NCBI GenBank assembly: GCA_964626735.1
Contig: CAZVIJ010000016.1
Coordinates: 1-32,446 of the forward strand
Source of the DNA: CAZVIJ01 sp964626735
GTDB lineage: Bacteria; Patescibacteriota; Dojkabacteria; JAOAGR01
Direction of reading: 5' to 3'
Length of the DNA stretch: 32,446 nucleotides
The notes under the pieces are model-generated. The model made no database searches. It had not been told where the DNA came from and worked only from the letters and a program-made list of their open reading frames with translations. Of the stretch, positions 23,528-31,462 are shown in pieces. The position numbers and the translations under genes are program-made. Position 1 is the stretch's first letter; each line of letters begins with the position of its first letter.

Positions 23528-24331
23528 CTAACGGTATTCCGTCGAGTCCCTGCTGCTTAGGGTAAGCGTCATGAGGTGGGCAGGAACGATACCGGTATTT
23601 CCGTAATTGGGCATGAACAGGTGCCAGTCGCCCTCGCGGAATTCAAAGCCTCCTCCTATGACGGTCATGTCCGGGAACGCCCGATCGAGGGTTGCGATAG
23701 TCTTCTGGAGATAATGCTGGATAGCACCAATTCTAGCCGGAGGCGCAGGGTATGCGAGCACGGGTATTTCCCACGCGGATGGAATGCTCGGCAGCTCCTT
23801 GGTGGTATTCGATCCCCAGAGCGCAGCGACGAGCTTCTCGACCGTATCTCGGCCGACGGGCGTTCCGTTGTACGCCATCATGAGCCGCCAGAACTCGTCT
23901 TCCATGTACAGGCTTAACGGAAGCTCCTGCTGGTCGGTAAGCAATTGGTGATATAACGTCCCCCCTACTTCACGCTCATCGGGCGTAAGCGGCGTATCGC
24001 GGTTATTTAGGGCGTCAACCCGAAGCGGCGTCCAGCTTGCGAGTCTCCTGTTGTCGATGACGGCAATCCGTTCCCGAGCGGATACCCCGTATCCCGCAAC
24101 GCCGGACGGGAATAATCCGCCGATTGCTTGGTGTATCGCGACGACGACGTGCTGTGCCATCTCCATATCTTCAATTGCCGGGGATATAGACAAGTACGGC
24201 CTGGATCCCGGCGGAGGGGCGAAATCGTCTGGTGTCCTTCGCGATCCGATCTGGTACTTTGTCGTAAGATGCTCAACCGTAGCGAACGTATGGAATCCGA
24301 TATCTTCTGGTCTATGTAGGGCTACTGACAT
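23528..24331 (-). CDS. Hypothetical protein
   Basis: A 267-residue soluble protein without a signal peptide. A long helix-rich middle carries EDMEMAQHVVVAIHQAIGG and PDEREVGGTLYHQLLTDQQE; the last 60 residues are beta-rich (MTVIGGGFEFREGDWHLFMP). No family recognised. It has its own -10 (TATACT, 6 nt upstream) and may share a transcript with 22662-23498. It is divergent from the orphan gene at 24387. Confidence 0.6.
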   Translation of the reverse strand: MSVALHRPEDIGFHTFATVEHLTTKYQIGSRRTPDDFAPPPGSRPYLSISPAIEDMEMAQHVVVAIHQAIGGLFPSGVAGYGVSARERIAVIDNRRLASWTPLRVDALNNRDTPLTPDEREVGGTLYHQLLTDQQELPLSLYMEDEFWRLMMAYNGTPVGRDTVEKLVAALWGSNTTKELPSIPSAWEIPVLAYPAPPARIGAIQHYLQKTIATLDRAFPDMTVIGGGFEFREGDWHLFMPNYGNTGIVPAHLMTLTLSSRDSTEYR

Positions 24332-24337
24332 ACCCGA

Positions 24338-24343
24338 AGTATA
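24338..24343 (-). promoter_or_regulatory. -10 element TATACT for the gene starting at 24331
   Basis: TATACT on the minus strand, 6 nt before ATG 24331. It is one half of a divergent promoter pair with 24374-24379. Confidence 0.55.
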
Positions 24344-24373
24344 GCAAAGCAGATAGTAATATTAAGTTGCGTG

Positions 24374-24379
24374 TATAAT
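24374..24379 (+). promoter_or_regulatory. -10 element TATAAT for the gene starting at 24387
   Basis: TATAAT, 7 nt before ATG 24387. The two divergent -10 boxes are only 30 bp apart, so their -35 regions must overlap and the genes may be co-regulated. Confidence 0.55.
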
Positions 24380-24386
24380 CGGCTAT

Positions 24387-25157
24387 ATGTTGAGAGATCT
24401 TGTGCAAGAAGCGGATCAGGAGATGAATACGCGATACCCCCAGAACTTCGACATCGTCGCGGTCGGATTATTGCACGCCCTTGTTGCGTCTTCACCGGAA
24501 AATCTCAATATGTTCTACCATTTGCCTCAGAATTCCCGCGAGGAACGCGCAACTCAAGCAAGCGCACTCAAAGCGCATCGCGCGTACGGTATACCAGAAT
24601 TCCACTTGGCGCTTGGCGAGGGTTCGGCATTGTACAGTATGCTCTGGTTAAACAAGAGGAATAGAGCTCTGTTCCTTTTGCACGGATTGTCGATTGCAGC
24701 CGGCATTGGTCCGGTTCTGGACCAGTATTATCGTATAGCAAGAGAAAAAGAACGCCTTCTCTCCGGCAGGAAATATAGCGTTTTTCGCAGACACGTCAAA
24801 GTGCTTTCTGGAGGATTGTATGATTTCTTCAAAAGCGATGATTTGTACCCGCTATCGCGAGATTACCGCGAAACATTCCGCGAGGAGTATCGGGAAATTG
24901 ATGAGTATTGCGGAAGGCCGGTGCCCGCGGGTATTACCGCGATTACTGCGGTTGTGAAAAGAATGGTTTTGGCCGAAGCGCTCAAGTACAAAGTGGATGC
25001 AGCAGTTCAGGCAATGGATATCCCCTATACCATGAAATGCTTTATGCAAGATTGGGTAAACTACACTCCGTCCGGCATCGGGGACGAGTATAGCTACTTC
25101 CATGTATTTGCCCCGGGGAATCAGCTCCCGGAACAACCTTCAATGTTCCGGCAATAA
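24387..25157 (+). CDS. Hypothetical protein
   Basis: A 256-residue soluble, helical protein. The basic central part (about 120-150, KERLLSGRKYSVFRRHVKVL) is followed by an acidic Tyr/Arg-rich helix (RDYRETFREEYREIDEYCG). No family recognised, and no signal peptide or membrane helix. Its TAA overlaps the T-run end of the rplS terminator on the other strand, so the two genes are convergent. Confidence 0.6.
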   Translation: MLRDLVQEADQEMNTRYPQNFDIVAVGLLHALVASSPENLNMFYHLPQNSREERATQASALKAHRAYGIPEFHLALGEGSALYSMLWLNKRNRALFLLHGLSIAAGIGPVLDQYYRIAREKERLLSGRKYSVFRRHVKVLSGGLYDFFKSDDLYPLSRDYRETFREEYREIDEYCGRPVPAGITAITAVVKRMVLAEALKYKVDAAVQAMDIPYTMKCFMQDWVNYTPSGIGDEYSYFHVFAPGNQLPEQPSMFRQ

Positions 25158-25182
25158 AAAAACCGGGGCACTTGTCCCCGGT
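25156..25182 (-). terminator. Intrinsic terminator of rplS
   Basis: On the minus strand ACCGGGG pairs with CCCCGGT (7 bp, 7-nt loop; 25162-25182), followed by a run of T (25156-25161). The plus-strand side lacks a T-run, so it is directed at rplS. Confidence 0.88.
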
Positions 25183-25199
25183 GATACATTCAAAAAAAG

Positions 25200-25574
25200 T
25201 TATTTCTTCTCTGCCTGCTTAACCCGCTCGTTAACCGCCATAGCAGCCTTACCGATACGGTCTCGAAGGTAATATAGACGAGCCCTTCGAGCTTTGCCTT
25301 CCTTAACGACACTGATTGACGCCAAAACCGGAGCATGGAGCGGGATGAATCGCTCTACACCGACGCCGTTAGCGCCGATCTTGCGGACAGTAATGTTCTT
25401 TCCGAGGCCGGAGCCTGAAACCCTGATGAGAATCCCTTCGAAGTACTGGATTCTCTCGCCTTCCTTAGCGTCAGCGACCTTAAGGCCAAGTCGCAATGTA
25501 TCCCCAACTTTAAACGCGGGGATGTCTTTTTTAAGTTTATTTTCCTCAACGGCAGAGATAATTTTGGTGTTCAT
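25200..25574 (-). CDS. rplS: Large ribosomal subunit protein bL19
   Basis: A 124-residue ribosomal protein at the interface with the small subunit. Typical features are FKVGDTLRLGLKV (about 21-33), then the conserved RIQYFEGILIRVSGSGLGKNITVRKI block and GVGVERFIPLHAP, and a basic RRARLYYLRDRIGKA near the end. The length matches the usual 113-125. The common neighbours (rpsP, rimM, trmD) are absent and it stands alone with its own promoter and terminator, an arrangement seen in reduced genomes. The leader of about 28 nt is one of the few untranslated leaders in this window. Confidence 0.96.
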   Translation of the reverse strand: MNTKIISAVEENKLKKDIPAFKVGDTLRLGLKVADAKEGERIQYFEGILIRVSGSGLGKNITVRKIGANGVGVERFIPLHAPVLASISVVKEGKARRARLYYLRDRIGKAAMAVNERVKQAEKK

Positions 25575-25608
25575 GTCAATAGTATCGTTAAATATCCAAG
25601 ATAGAGGG

Positions 25609-25637
25609 AGTATACACTAGTTACAGGAAACAGGCAA
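25609..25637 (-). promoter_or_regulatory. Promoter of rplS
   Basis: Minus strand: TTGCCT (25632-25637), a 17-bp spacer, TATACT (25609-25614). The predicted start near 25602 leaves about 28 nt before ATG 25574. A GATACT 6 nt before the ATG could give a second, leaderless transcript. Confidence 0.7.
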
Positions 25638-25639
25638 CC

Positions 25640-25900
25640 ACTAAGAGCCTTTTATTTCCGTTATTTTGGTACTTCTTGTGTACAATTTGTGTCTGGTCAA
25701 ACAAGGTGAATCCTGCATGAAAACGCCACTTTTACGTGCACTGACCATTAGAAAAGCCAATATGCCATAGTGATGTTTCGAGAAGCGTTTCAGGTCTGCT
25801 AGGATCTTGTCGGAGCACGGCTGCAGCACACAGTACTGCCTGAGATAGAGCCGTATTCTACCACCGACCAATATCCGCATCCAGCAAAGTCCGCTTTGCC
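25640..25900. other. Non-coding stretch with local secondary structure
   Basis: About 300 bp between rplS and the Nudix-like gene without a supportable gene. It contains ACGGCT and AGCCGT flanking a GCAG/CTGC inner stem (about 25815-25852), TGGTCA/TGACCA further left, and a GCAAAG-TCCG-CTTTGC hairpin at about 25884-25899. I cannot match it to tmRNA, RNase P RNA, 6S RNA or SRP RNA. A minus-strand frame (25641-25961) exists, but its protein looks unnatural. It could be an uncharacterised RNA or a decayed gene. Confidence 0.25.
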
Positions 25901-25925
25901 AATTTATTCGTATACCTTTTTGACC

Positions 25926-25931
25926 TATACT
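25926..25931 (+). promoter_or_regulatory. -10 element TATACT deciding the start at 25938
   Basis: TATACT, 6 nt before ATG 25938. A longer frame from TTG 25896 would place this box inside the coding region. Confidence 0.55.
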
Positions 25932-25937
25932 TCTCGT

Positions 25938-26729
25938 ATGGCAGAAACCTACAATTGGCACTCATATGAAGTGCTCGCGCACGGCGAGTTCGGCGTCGAC
26001 GACGTTGCCGTGGTATTGGAAGCGAACAATCGCGAGACCAACGCCATAGTCGACGAGGTCATCGAGCAGTGTTGGCAAGACGCGAATAAAGGCAGAATCG
26101 GCGTGGGGCTTTTGCCGCTCAGGCCGTCGACGGTCTATCGCCTGAACTACCACCAACTCGAGGACACGCTTCTTCTGAGCCTCGGGGAAACCGCTTTCAA
26201 GGAATTGCAGGGTACGAATGCAACGAATTGGATTCTCGGAAAAGTATACGGCCCTAACTTCCTCGCGAACGGATTGCTTGTTCAGACGATCGTCAAGACC
26301 GAAGAGGGCCTTCAGGTTCTCGGAAAGAGGAACAGCCGGGTCAAGGAAGGGTTCGAGACCGTCGCGATATTCGGCGGTGCCGTTGAAAAGGACGAGATCG
26401 TCGTGACCAGCTCGGCACAGCTTTTCGAAATGGCGATCATCGAGCTCAAGCAGGAACTCGGCATACTCGACGAAGATATCGCGGATATAAAGCTCATCGC
26501 GCTTTACCGCGACTGGAAGTTTTATCCGGTATTGCTGTTCAAGGTGCTCCTGAAATCCAACAAGCAGCAAACCCAAGAACGGTTCGACCAGCGAGGCGCG
26601 CTCGACGAGCATGTCGGGATCGTATTCTACGAAGACGAGGAGCTTGCGGCATCCGCAAAGGTAACGCCGGAAAAGTTCTCCGACCTCACGCTTGCGTCCG
26701 AGGAAATTTATTTGCAGAAAAAAGTATAA
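25938..26729 (+). CDS. Nudix-fold protein with degenerate Nudix box
   Basis: A 263-residue protein. The N-terminal half (about 1-120) is of unknown type. The C-terminal half looks Nudix-like: a strand region LLVQTIVKTEEGLQVLGKRN, then IFGGAVEKDE and later AIIELKQELGI, which takes the place of the helix R-E-x-x-E-E-x-G. The Arg is Ile and the first Glu of the EE pair is Gln, so metal binding may be weak or altered. It is followed 6 bp later by a HAD phosphatase gene, and a shared transcript is likely. Catalytic activity is uncertain. Confidence 0.7.
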   Translation: MAETYNWHSYEVLAHGEFGVDDVAVVLEANNRETNAIVDEVIEQCWQDANKGRIGVGLLPLRPSTVYRLNYHQLEDTLLLSLGETAFKELQGTNATNWILGKVYGPNFLANGLLVQTIVKTEEGLQVLGKRNSRVKEGFETVAIFGGAVEKDEIVVTSSAQLFEMAIIELKQELGILDEDIADIKLIALYRDWKFYPVLLFKVLLKSNKQQTQERFDQRGALDEHVGIVFYEDEELAASAKVTPEKFSDLTLASEEIYLQKKV

Positions 26730-26735
26730 TAGGCC

Positions 26736-27413
26736 ATGAACCTCGTCACGGATATATTGTTCGATTTCGACGACACGCTTTCGCCGGGTCCGACCTCCGG
26801 ATATATCCCCATGGATGAGCTCAAGGAGAAGTTCGGTCTAACCGAAGAGCAAGGCCAAAAGCTCCTCGACCTGGATTTCGAGTACCTGAAGAAATACTAC
26901 CTCCCCGAAGTCAGCTCGCATATTAAAACCTTCGAGGATGAAGAGATACTGCACCGACACGTGTTCGGGCTAATGGCAGACGGAATTGGCATAGCCGATG
27001 ACGAAGCCTTTATCGACCTCATGGTAGATTTCCGCATGAAGAAGCTCCAATTCGCAATCTACCCAGAAGTACCAGCCGTCCTACGCGAACTCAGCCACTC
27101 GTACACGCTGCATGTCTTCACCAACGCCCTCCCCAGCAGGTTCCGCGAAGTTACCGATACGCCAGTCGGAAAATACTTCAAGAATATTTTCGTATCGAAC
27201 CCGTTAGGAATGTTCAAGCCGCAGCCGGAGTACTACCAATACGCACTCGAGCAACTCGGTAAGAGGCCCGAGCAGGTGATGCTCGTGGATGATAAGGAAG
27301 AGTTCTTGGTACCGGCCAAGGAACTTGGGATGAAGACCGTGCTGATGGATAGGAAGAAAAAATTTCCGGAGAGCAAATTCAAGCGTATTGAGAGTTTGGC
27401 GGGGTTGATGTAA
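26736..27413 (+). CDS. HAD-superfamily hydrolase (subfamily IA-like phosphatase)
   Basis: A 225-residue cytoplasmic phosphatase. Motif I is FDFDDT (9-14), with the nucleophile Asp10 and acid/base Asp12. A helical cap follows. Motif II is in VFTNALPSRF, motif III Lys in MFKPQPEYYQYAL, and motif IV is VDDKEEF with the Mg-binding Asp pair. The layout matches pyrimidine-5'-nucleotidase or phosphoglycolate-phosphatase-like enzymes; the substrate cannot be fixed. A TATAAT at 26725-26730 overlaps the stop codon of the Nudix-like gene, 5 nt before this ATG, so it may also be transcribed alone. Confidence 0.88.
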   Translation: MNLVTDILFDFDDTLSPGPTSGYIPMDELKEKFGLTEEQGQKLLDLDFEYLKKYYLPEVSSHIKTFEDEEILHRHVFGLMADGIGIADDEAFIDLMVDFRMKKLQFAIYPEVPAVLRELSHSYTLHVFTNALPSRFREVTDTPVGKYFKNIFVSNPLGMFKPQPEYYQYALEQLGKRPEQVMLVDDKEEFLVPAKELGMKTVLMDRKKKFPESKFKRIESLAGLM

Positions 27414-27436
27414 GTTTACACTACTATATCTCTTGA

Positions 27437-28114
27437 ATGACAGAACGAAAAATACCTGGTATCTCAGTAAATAAATTAGCAGAATTTATTACGGCAAATC
27501 CAAGCCGTAGGAAACAAATTGTACGCGATTGTAAGTACCCTCAATCCTTCAAGACGAATCGATATGAACCCGTAAAGGAAGCGATGAAGCAATATTTTAT
27601 CTTTAACCAAGATGAAACCTATATTAATAAAAAAATTGAGGAAATTGAATCTAAGACACCGAGAAATGCATCCGAACAAGAAAAGTATCAAAGTCAAATT
27701 AGGGCATTACAACTTTTTCTTGATTTTGGCTAATTTGGCTTTGATTACGATACCGCATCAGAATTCAACGGTATGAACAAAAAACTTACTTTATCCGGCG
27801 TCCAAGTGAGTATCCAACCTGACGTTATTTTTAGACGTGATTCTCGAGGTAAAAAATACGTAGGTGGAATGAAATTCCACGTGTCAAAATCATATCGACT
27901 TGAATTACCAGGCCAGGAAGTTGTTGGTGCGATACTTAAAGATTTCATCGAGAAAAACGTAGCTTCAGAAGATGAGATAGTCGATGTAGGAATGTGCTTC
28001 TCATATGACGTTTATAATCAATCACTTAGAAATGCACCAAGATCATACGTACGGCGATTTAAAGAAGCTGAAGATGCGTGTAAAGAAATAGAAATGCGTT
28101 GGCAAAGGTTATAG
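27437..28114 (+). pseudogene. Conserved hypothetical gene interrupted by an in-frame TAA
   Basis: Two open stretches, 27437-27733 (98 codons) and 27773-28114 (113 codons), lie in the same frame and are joined by 13 further open codons. Only the TAA at 27731-27733 separates them. Read through, the product is about 226 residues: an N-terminal helical part (ISVNKLAEFITANPSRRKQI) and a C-terminal part (LSGVQVSIQPDVIF, then GGMKFHVSK). From memory, this two-part arrangement resembles one conserved hypothetical family that is normally a single protein of this size; that is recollection, not a search. The break could be a nonsense mutation, a sequencing error, or two genuine short genes. The gene is AT-rich compared with everything to its left. 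Confidence 0.6.
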
Positions 28115-28454
28115 TCTAATATCCCGTATGTATCCTGGTAACTCCAACTTGCCGTGGTGTCACTTTCTGCAATTGGTACATCATCTGTTTTCACAAAAGC
28201 ATACTTCACGCAATTTCAATCTTGCCCAACTCCCGATAAATCCCTCTCTAGCTATTTGTAATGTTTATTAGGCTTCTTTATATCTTCTAGAAATTAACAC
28301 GTTGATGTATATAAATATAGTGTATTTTTCATATCGTACATTCCAAATTAAAAAAATATTTAATTTTGAAATGTGTATGTACTTCCCTAAAAGTTTTTTT
28401 CCGTATATTTAACACCTCTCAAAAATGAGAATTATATTGAGTCTAAATTCTTAA
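28115..28454. other. AT-rich intergenic region
   Basis: No gene supported. An AT-rich imperfect inverted repeat (28338-28352 with 28359-28374) could end transcripts from the left, and a short hairpin TCTCA/TGAGA at about 28420 lies past the end of the minus-strand operon. Neither has a strong T-run in the needed position. Confidence 0.35.
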
Positions 28455-29297
28455 TTATGGACAAGCAGAGTCATTACCAATGCAAATATCACCACTTGCT
28501 TTATTTCGTATATTCAACCTACTACTGCTGTCATCAAATCCAATTTGGGCTTTCGCAGTGCCATATAAGTTCTTGAAGAAAATTGAACCTGGACTTCCTG
28601 AAGACGGTTTAAAACTCAAGTTCCCACTGTAGACTTCCAACTTTTCTGACGGACTTGTTGTGCCAATACCGACTAGTCCACCAGTATCTGCAATTGAAGT
28701 ATCCCCCTTTATTTTATTCATGCCACTTCCACCTAAATTAAAACTCATTGTTCCGCCTGAAGTATCACTGCTACCTGCAGGCAGCTTAACTTCGCCTCCG
28801 CTTACTTGTAGCTTAGCCCCGGGGTTATCTGTACCAATACCAACATTTCCGTTATTTACAACCGTAAGTTGTTTAGTTGTACCACTTGCACTTAAGAACA
28901 AAGATTGATTAGAAGCACTATTATTATCCATATACATGCTACCTAAAGCATTAAGATTAGTGCCATCAAAATACTCAAACATAATATTTCCACCATAGTG
29001 ACCATTAGCACCAATTGATCCTCTCAATGCAAGATGAGCATTATATAAATCCAATTTTTCTTTTGGGACAACTCCTCCGGCGACATTCATGTTTATACCA
29101 ACATTACCATTTGCATCGGAGTAGACATTCGATCCGGTGTCTGTTCCTGTTATTTGGTGATAACCTGCTGTATATGCTTTAACATTAGAAAAGCCTATCC
29201 CCACAATCATAATAACTAGAATCATAGTTGGAATTATCATCCATTTCTTCGATCGAGATAATTCCGAAATATTCGGTACACTAATAACTATTTTCAT
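28455..29297 (-). CDS. Secreted or anchored protein with tail-fibre-type repeats
   Basis: A 280-residue protein. One hydrophobic segment at about 17-36 (MIIPTMILVIMIVGIGFSNV) serves as signal peptide or anchor. The rest holds three copies of a phage-tail-fibre-like motif: GNVGINMN-x-KEKLDLY, GNVGIGTDNPGAKLQV and GLVGIGTTSPSEKLEV. These repeats usually form trimeric beta-structures in tail fibres and bacterial surface proteins. The C-terminal S74 self-cleaving chaperone often found behind them is missing. The start chosen is ATG 29297, with AGGTGG as a Shine-Dalgarno sequence about 10 nt upstream; an ATG at 29309 is possible. It is the last gene of a three-gene operon. Confidence 0.7.
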   Translation of the reverse strand: MKIVISVPNISELSRSKKWMIIPTMILVIMIVGIGFSNVKAYTAGYHQITGTDTGSNVYSDANGNVGINMNVAGGVVPKEKLDLYNAHLALRGSIGANGHYGGNIMFEYFDGTNLNALGSMYMDNNSASNQSLFLSASGTTKQLTVVNNGNVGIGTDNPGAKLQVSGGEVKLPAGSSDTSGGTMSFNLGGSGMNKIKGDTSIADTGGLVGIGTTSPSEKLEVYSGNLSFKPSSGSPGSIFFKNLYGTAKAQIGFDDSSSRLNIRNKASGDICIGNDSACP

Positions 29298-29298
29298 G

Positions 29299-30603
29299 TT
29301 ACCATCCACCTAACTTAGCGTTATTTTTTATTAACAACTTTCCTCCATCTTTTACCAGTACCTTCTGGCTATTACTAAACTTTAGATCGACCTCCCCATT
29401 TGAAGTAGAACCTGGAGTTGTATCTATATCAATTGTCATAACACCACCACTTTTAATTATTAAATCTTTAGGTAATTTTCGGGTATCTTTAACATTGCAG
29501 TCTTTAGAGATTTGCCCAGGATCAGGGGTAATGACTAAGTCACCATCGCTCTCAAGTGTTTGTGTTGAGTATTGCGAAGCTGAAGGGAGATTGGAGTTTG
29601 AAGAATCCAAATACGTACAATCAATAATAAAGGGTTTTGAAGGAAAGGTAACATGTGTATGCGTCCCCCAGCCACTTCCACATGTATCTTCGTAATAAAC
29701 ACCTGAACCTCCTGGGTCAAAAGGAACTCCAATCTTATCACCTTGAGTTATGGAACGTGATAACACACTTGTCCCTAAACCTGTTCTTGGATCTGTATGA
29801 CCATATGTGATATTTTCTGAATACCCTGCTGTAGTCACCATGATTGTGTCACTATATTGTCTTATTGAACTAGTGGCCTTATCGAATGCTTCACAAAACC
29901 AACTAACTGTACCTGAAGAAGCAGAAATAAGATCGTCGTTGCTAGTAGTAGGAATGAAATCAATAGACCTTGTTTGACCACCATGCCATACATTGTTAGC
30001 TGGTGAAATCCTAAATGGATTGCTTCTATTCCAAAACCATCTATAACCAAAGTAACTTTGAGTAGAAGATGAGACTGCATGAACTTTATTTGTATTTATT
30101 ATTAGTTTACTTGGAGGAAATATTGCGCGTCGAGCCTCGGTACCAAGCTCATCAAGCGGCACATTACTCAGTAAAGATTGCACCTTGGTATCTGTATCTA
30201 GTGCCGCGTCCCATGTATTATTAACTTTCACATATAAAATACTAAAAGTATTAGTTTCATCGAAATCGAAAGGATGTATTTTATCAGTAAAGTCGTTAGG
30301 TTTAAGTAAATCGACAGTTGTCATAGACAGCACTCCCCAAGTTGGTTCATTCCTACTACCTGCAACATAAAACGTATTATTAGCAGGAGGTTCCTTTCTC
30401 CAAGCAGAAGTAGAATTAATTACTGCAGATTTAATCTCTTCTGAGTCATGTGAGAATCTAGTACCCACGAAGTTCACATTATATGTTTGGCTACTTGAAA
30501 TACCTTTGACATTGATTAGAGAAATCCGTAAGTCGAATAAACCTATACATACAACCGTTATAAGAATCATTAATGACTTTACTGCAATATCATGTTGTCT
30601 CAT
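29299..30603 (-). CDS. LytM/M23-like peptidase domain protein, exported
   Basis: A 434-residue protein with an N-terminal hydrophobic anchor (10-32). A central domain at about 180-330 looks like a zinc peptidase of the beta-lytic/M23 kind: WHGGQTRSIDF gives His207 and Asp215, and GTHTHV gives His315/His317, with His269 in TYGHTDP between them. Such enzymes cut peptide cross-links in cell walls. The last 100 residues have a beta-solenoid-like pattern (LPKDLIIKSGGVMTIDI). The gene follows the 30610-31398 gene by 6 bp and abuts the tail-fibre-repeat gene, so the three are probably one transcript. Active-site assignment is by motif only. Confidence 0.65.
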   Translation of the reverse strand: MRQHDIAVKSLMILITVVCIGLFDLRISLINVKGISSSQTYNVNFVGTRFSHDSEEIKSAVINSTSAWRKEPPANNTFYVAGSRNEPTWGVLSMTTVDLLKPNDFTDKIHPFDFDETNTFSILYVKVNNTWDAALDTDTKVQSLLSNVPLDELGTEARRAIFPPSKLIINTNKVHAVSSSTQSYFGYRWFWNRSNPFRISPANNVWHGGQTRSIDFIPTTSNDDLISASSGTVSWFCEAFDKATSSIRQYSDTIMVTTAGYSENITYGHTDPRTGLGTSVLSRSITQGDKIGVPFDPGGSGVYYEDTCGSGWGTHTHVTFPSKPFIIDCTYLDSSNSNLPSASQYSTQTLESDGDLVITPDPGQISKDCNVKDTRKLPKDLIIKSGGVMTIDIDTTPGSTSNGEVDLKFSNSQKVLVKDGGKLLIKNNAKLGGW

Positions 30604-30609
30604 TTTAAA

Positions 30610-31398
30610 TTAAACTTTTTTAATTGAGCTAACTACCTGATCACATTTACTCAGATATATTTGATCTGAGGTTTTGCAAGCTACGATAAGATATAGTCCG
30701 GTAGATGATTTAGTAACTGCAGTTGTTCCGCAAGGTGGATCAACAGCACCTATTCCTTCGACACCTTGGCACCTTCCAGTGAGCACATCATCAGTAGAAT
30801 AGAACCATACATCCGTATATGATTTTTTTTGTAATCTATATAAGATTGGGTAATCTGTAGTCTTAACTTCACTAACATTTTTTAACAGCTCGTTTTCATT
30901 ACCATAACCAGGGCTTATAATAATAGAATAGTCTTCGGTACTATTTGAGATTTCATAGATAGGGTTTGGTAAATCGGACTGCAAATTTGTATTTAGGTAT
31001 TTCTGTGTTTGCTGAAAAACTTCTTTGCCAGATAAATTAACAGAGATTATCTGTTTATTACTTCCGTCTTTCAGGGTCATAGTAATCTGAACTGCATTGC
31101 TCGTAATCGTAGGGTTTGATGTTATAGAAGGAGTAATAGCCCCAGTTTTGGTATCCGTTAACGTGATCGTTGGCAAAGTAGACGTAGTAACGGGCGTAAG
31201 AGTGGGTGTAGTAACAACAATAGTAGTTCCTAGTTTTGAGTTCGAGTCTTTTATTGAGATTGCGTAAACCAATCCAGCCAATAGGATAAGTACCACTAAT
31301 ACTAAGGCAATTGAAAATTTCAAGTCTTTTTTTCGAGGTATAATTGACTCATTATCAATTTTGCTTTCTATTGGTTGCTGAGTTGAGCTTGTATCCAT
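30610..31398 (-). CDS. Single-pass membrane protein with extracellular domain
   Basis: A 262-residue protein. A basic cytoplasmic start (to about residue 27) is followed by a transmembrane helix (about 28-46, FSIALVLVVLILLAGLVYAI). A Thr/Pro/Ile-rich linker of repeated TPTLTPV-like words follows, then a domain of about 140 residues with four Cys near the end, likely paired outside the cell. No family recognised. The ATG at 31398 is chosen because TAATAT lies 5 nt upstream; ATG 31419 would add seven residues that include the -10. It is the first gene of the operon. Confidence 0.6.
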   Translation of the reverse strand: MDTSSTQQPIESKIDNESIIPRKKDLKFSIALVLVVLILLAGLVYAISIKDSNSKLGTTIVVTTPTLTPVTTSTLPTITLTDTKTGAITPSITSNPTITSNAVQITMTLKDGSNKQIISVNLSGKEVFQQTQKYLNTNLQSDLPNPIYEISNSTEDYSIIISPGYGNENELLKNVSEVKTTDYPILYRLQKKSYTDVWFYSTDDVLTGRCQGVEGIGAVDPPCGTTAVTKSSTGLYLIVACKTSDQIYLSKCDQVVSSIKKV

Positions 31399-31403
31399 AC
31401 TTG

Positions 31404-31462
31404 ATATTAGTAAACACACATACTTCCTACAACAAATTTATATACTTAAAGTTGTAGGAAGT
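31404..31462 (-). promoter_or_regulatory. Promoter with overlapping 12-bp dyad (putative operator)
   Basis: Minus strand: TTGTAG (31427-31432), a 17-bp spacer, TAATAT (31404-31409). A perfect inverted repeat, ACTTCCTACAAC (31422-31433) with GTTGTAGGAAGT (31451-31462), is separated by 17 bp. One arm covers the -35 box, so a protein bound there would block or modify RNA polymerase binding. No regulator gene is adjacent in the window. Confidence 0.6.

Noticed and set aside
25641..25961. A 106-codon minus-strand frame, considered as a transposase remnant
   Set aside because: No catalytic motif of a known transposase family is visible, it overlaps the promoter and start of the Nudix-like gene, and the same bases form hairpins.
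28018..28209. A 63-codon minus-strand frame overlapping the end of the interrupted gene
   Set aside because: About half of it lies opposite the coding part of the interrupted gene, and no promoter or ribosome site is visible.
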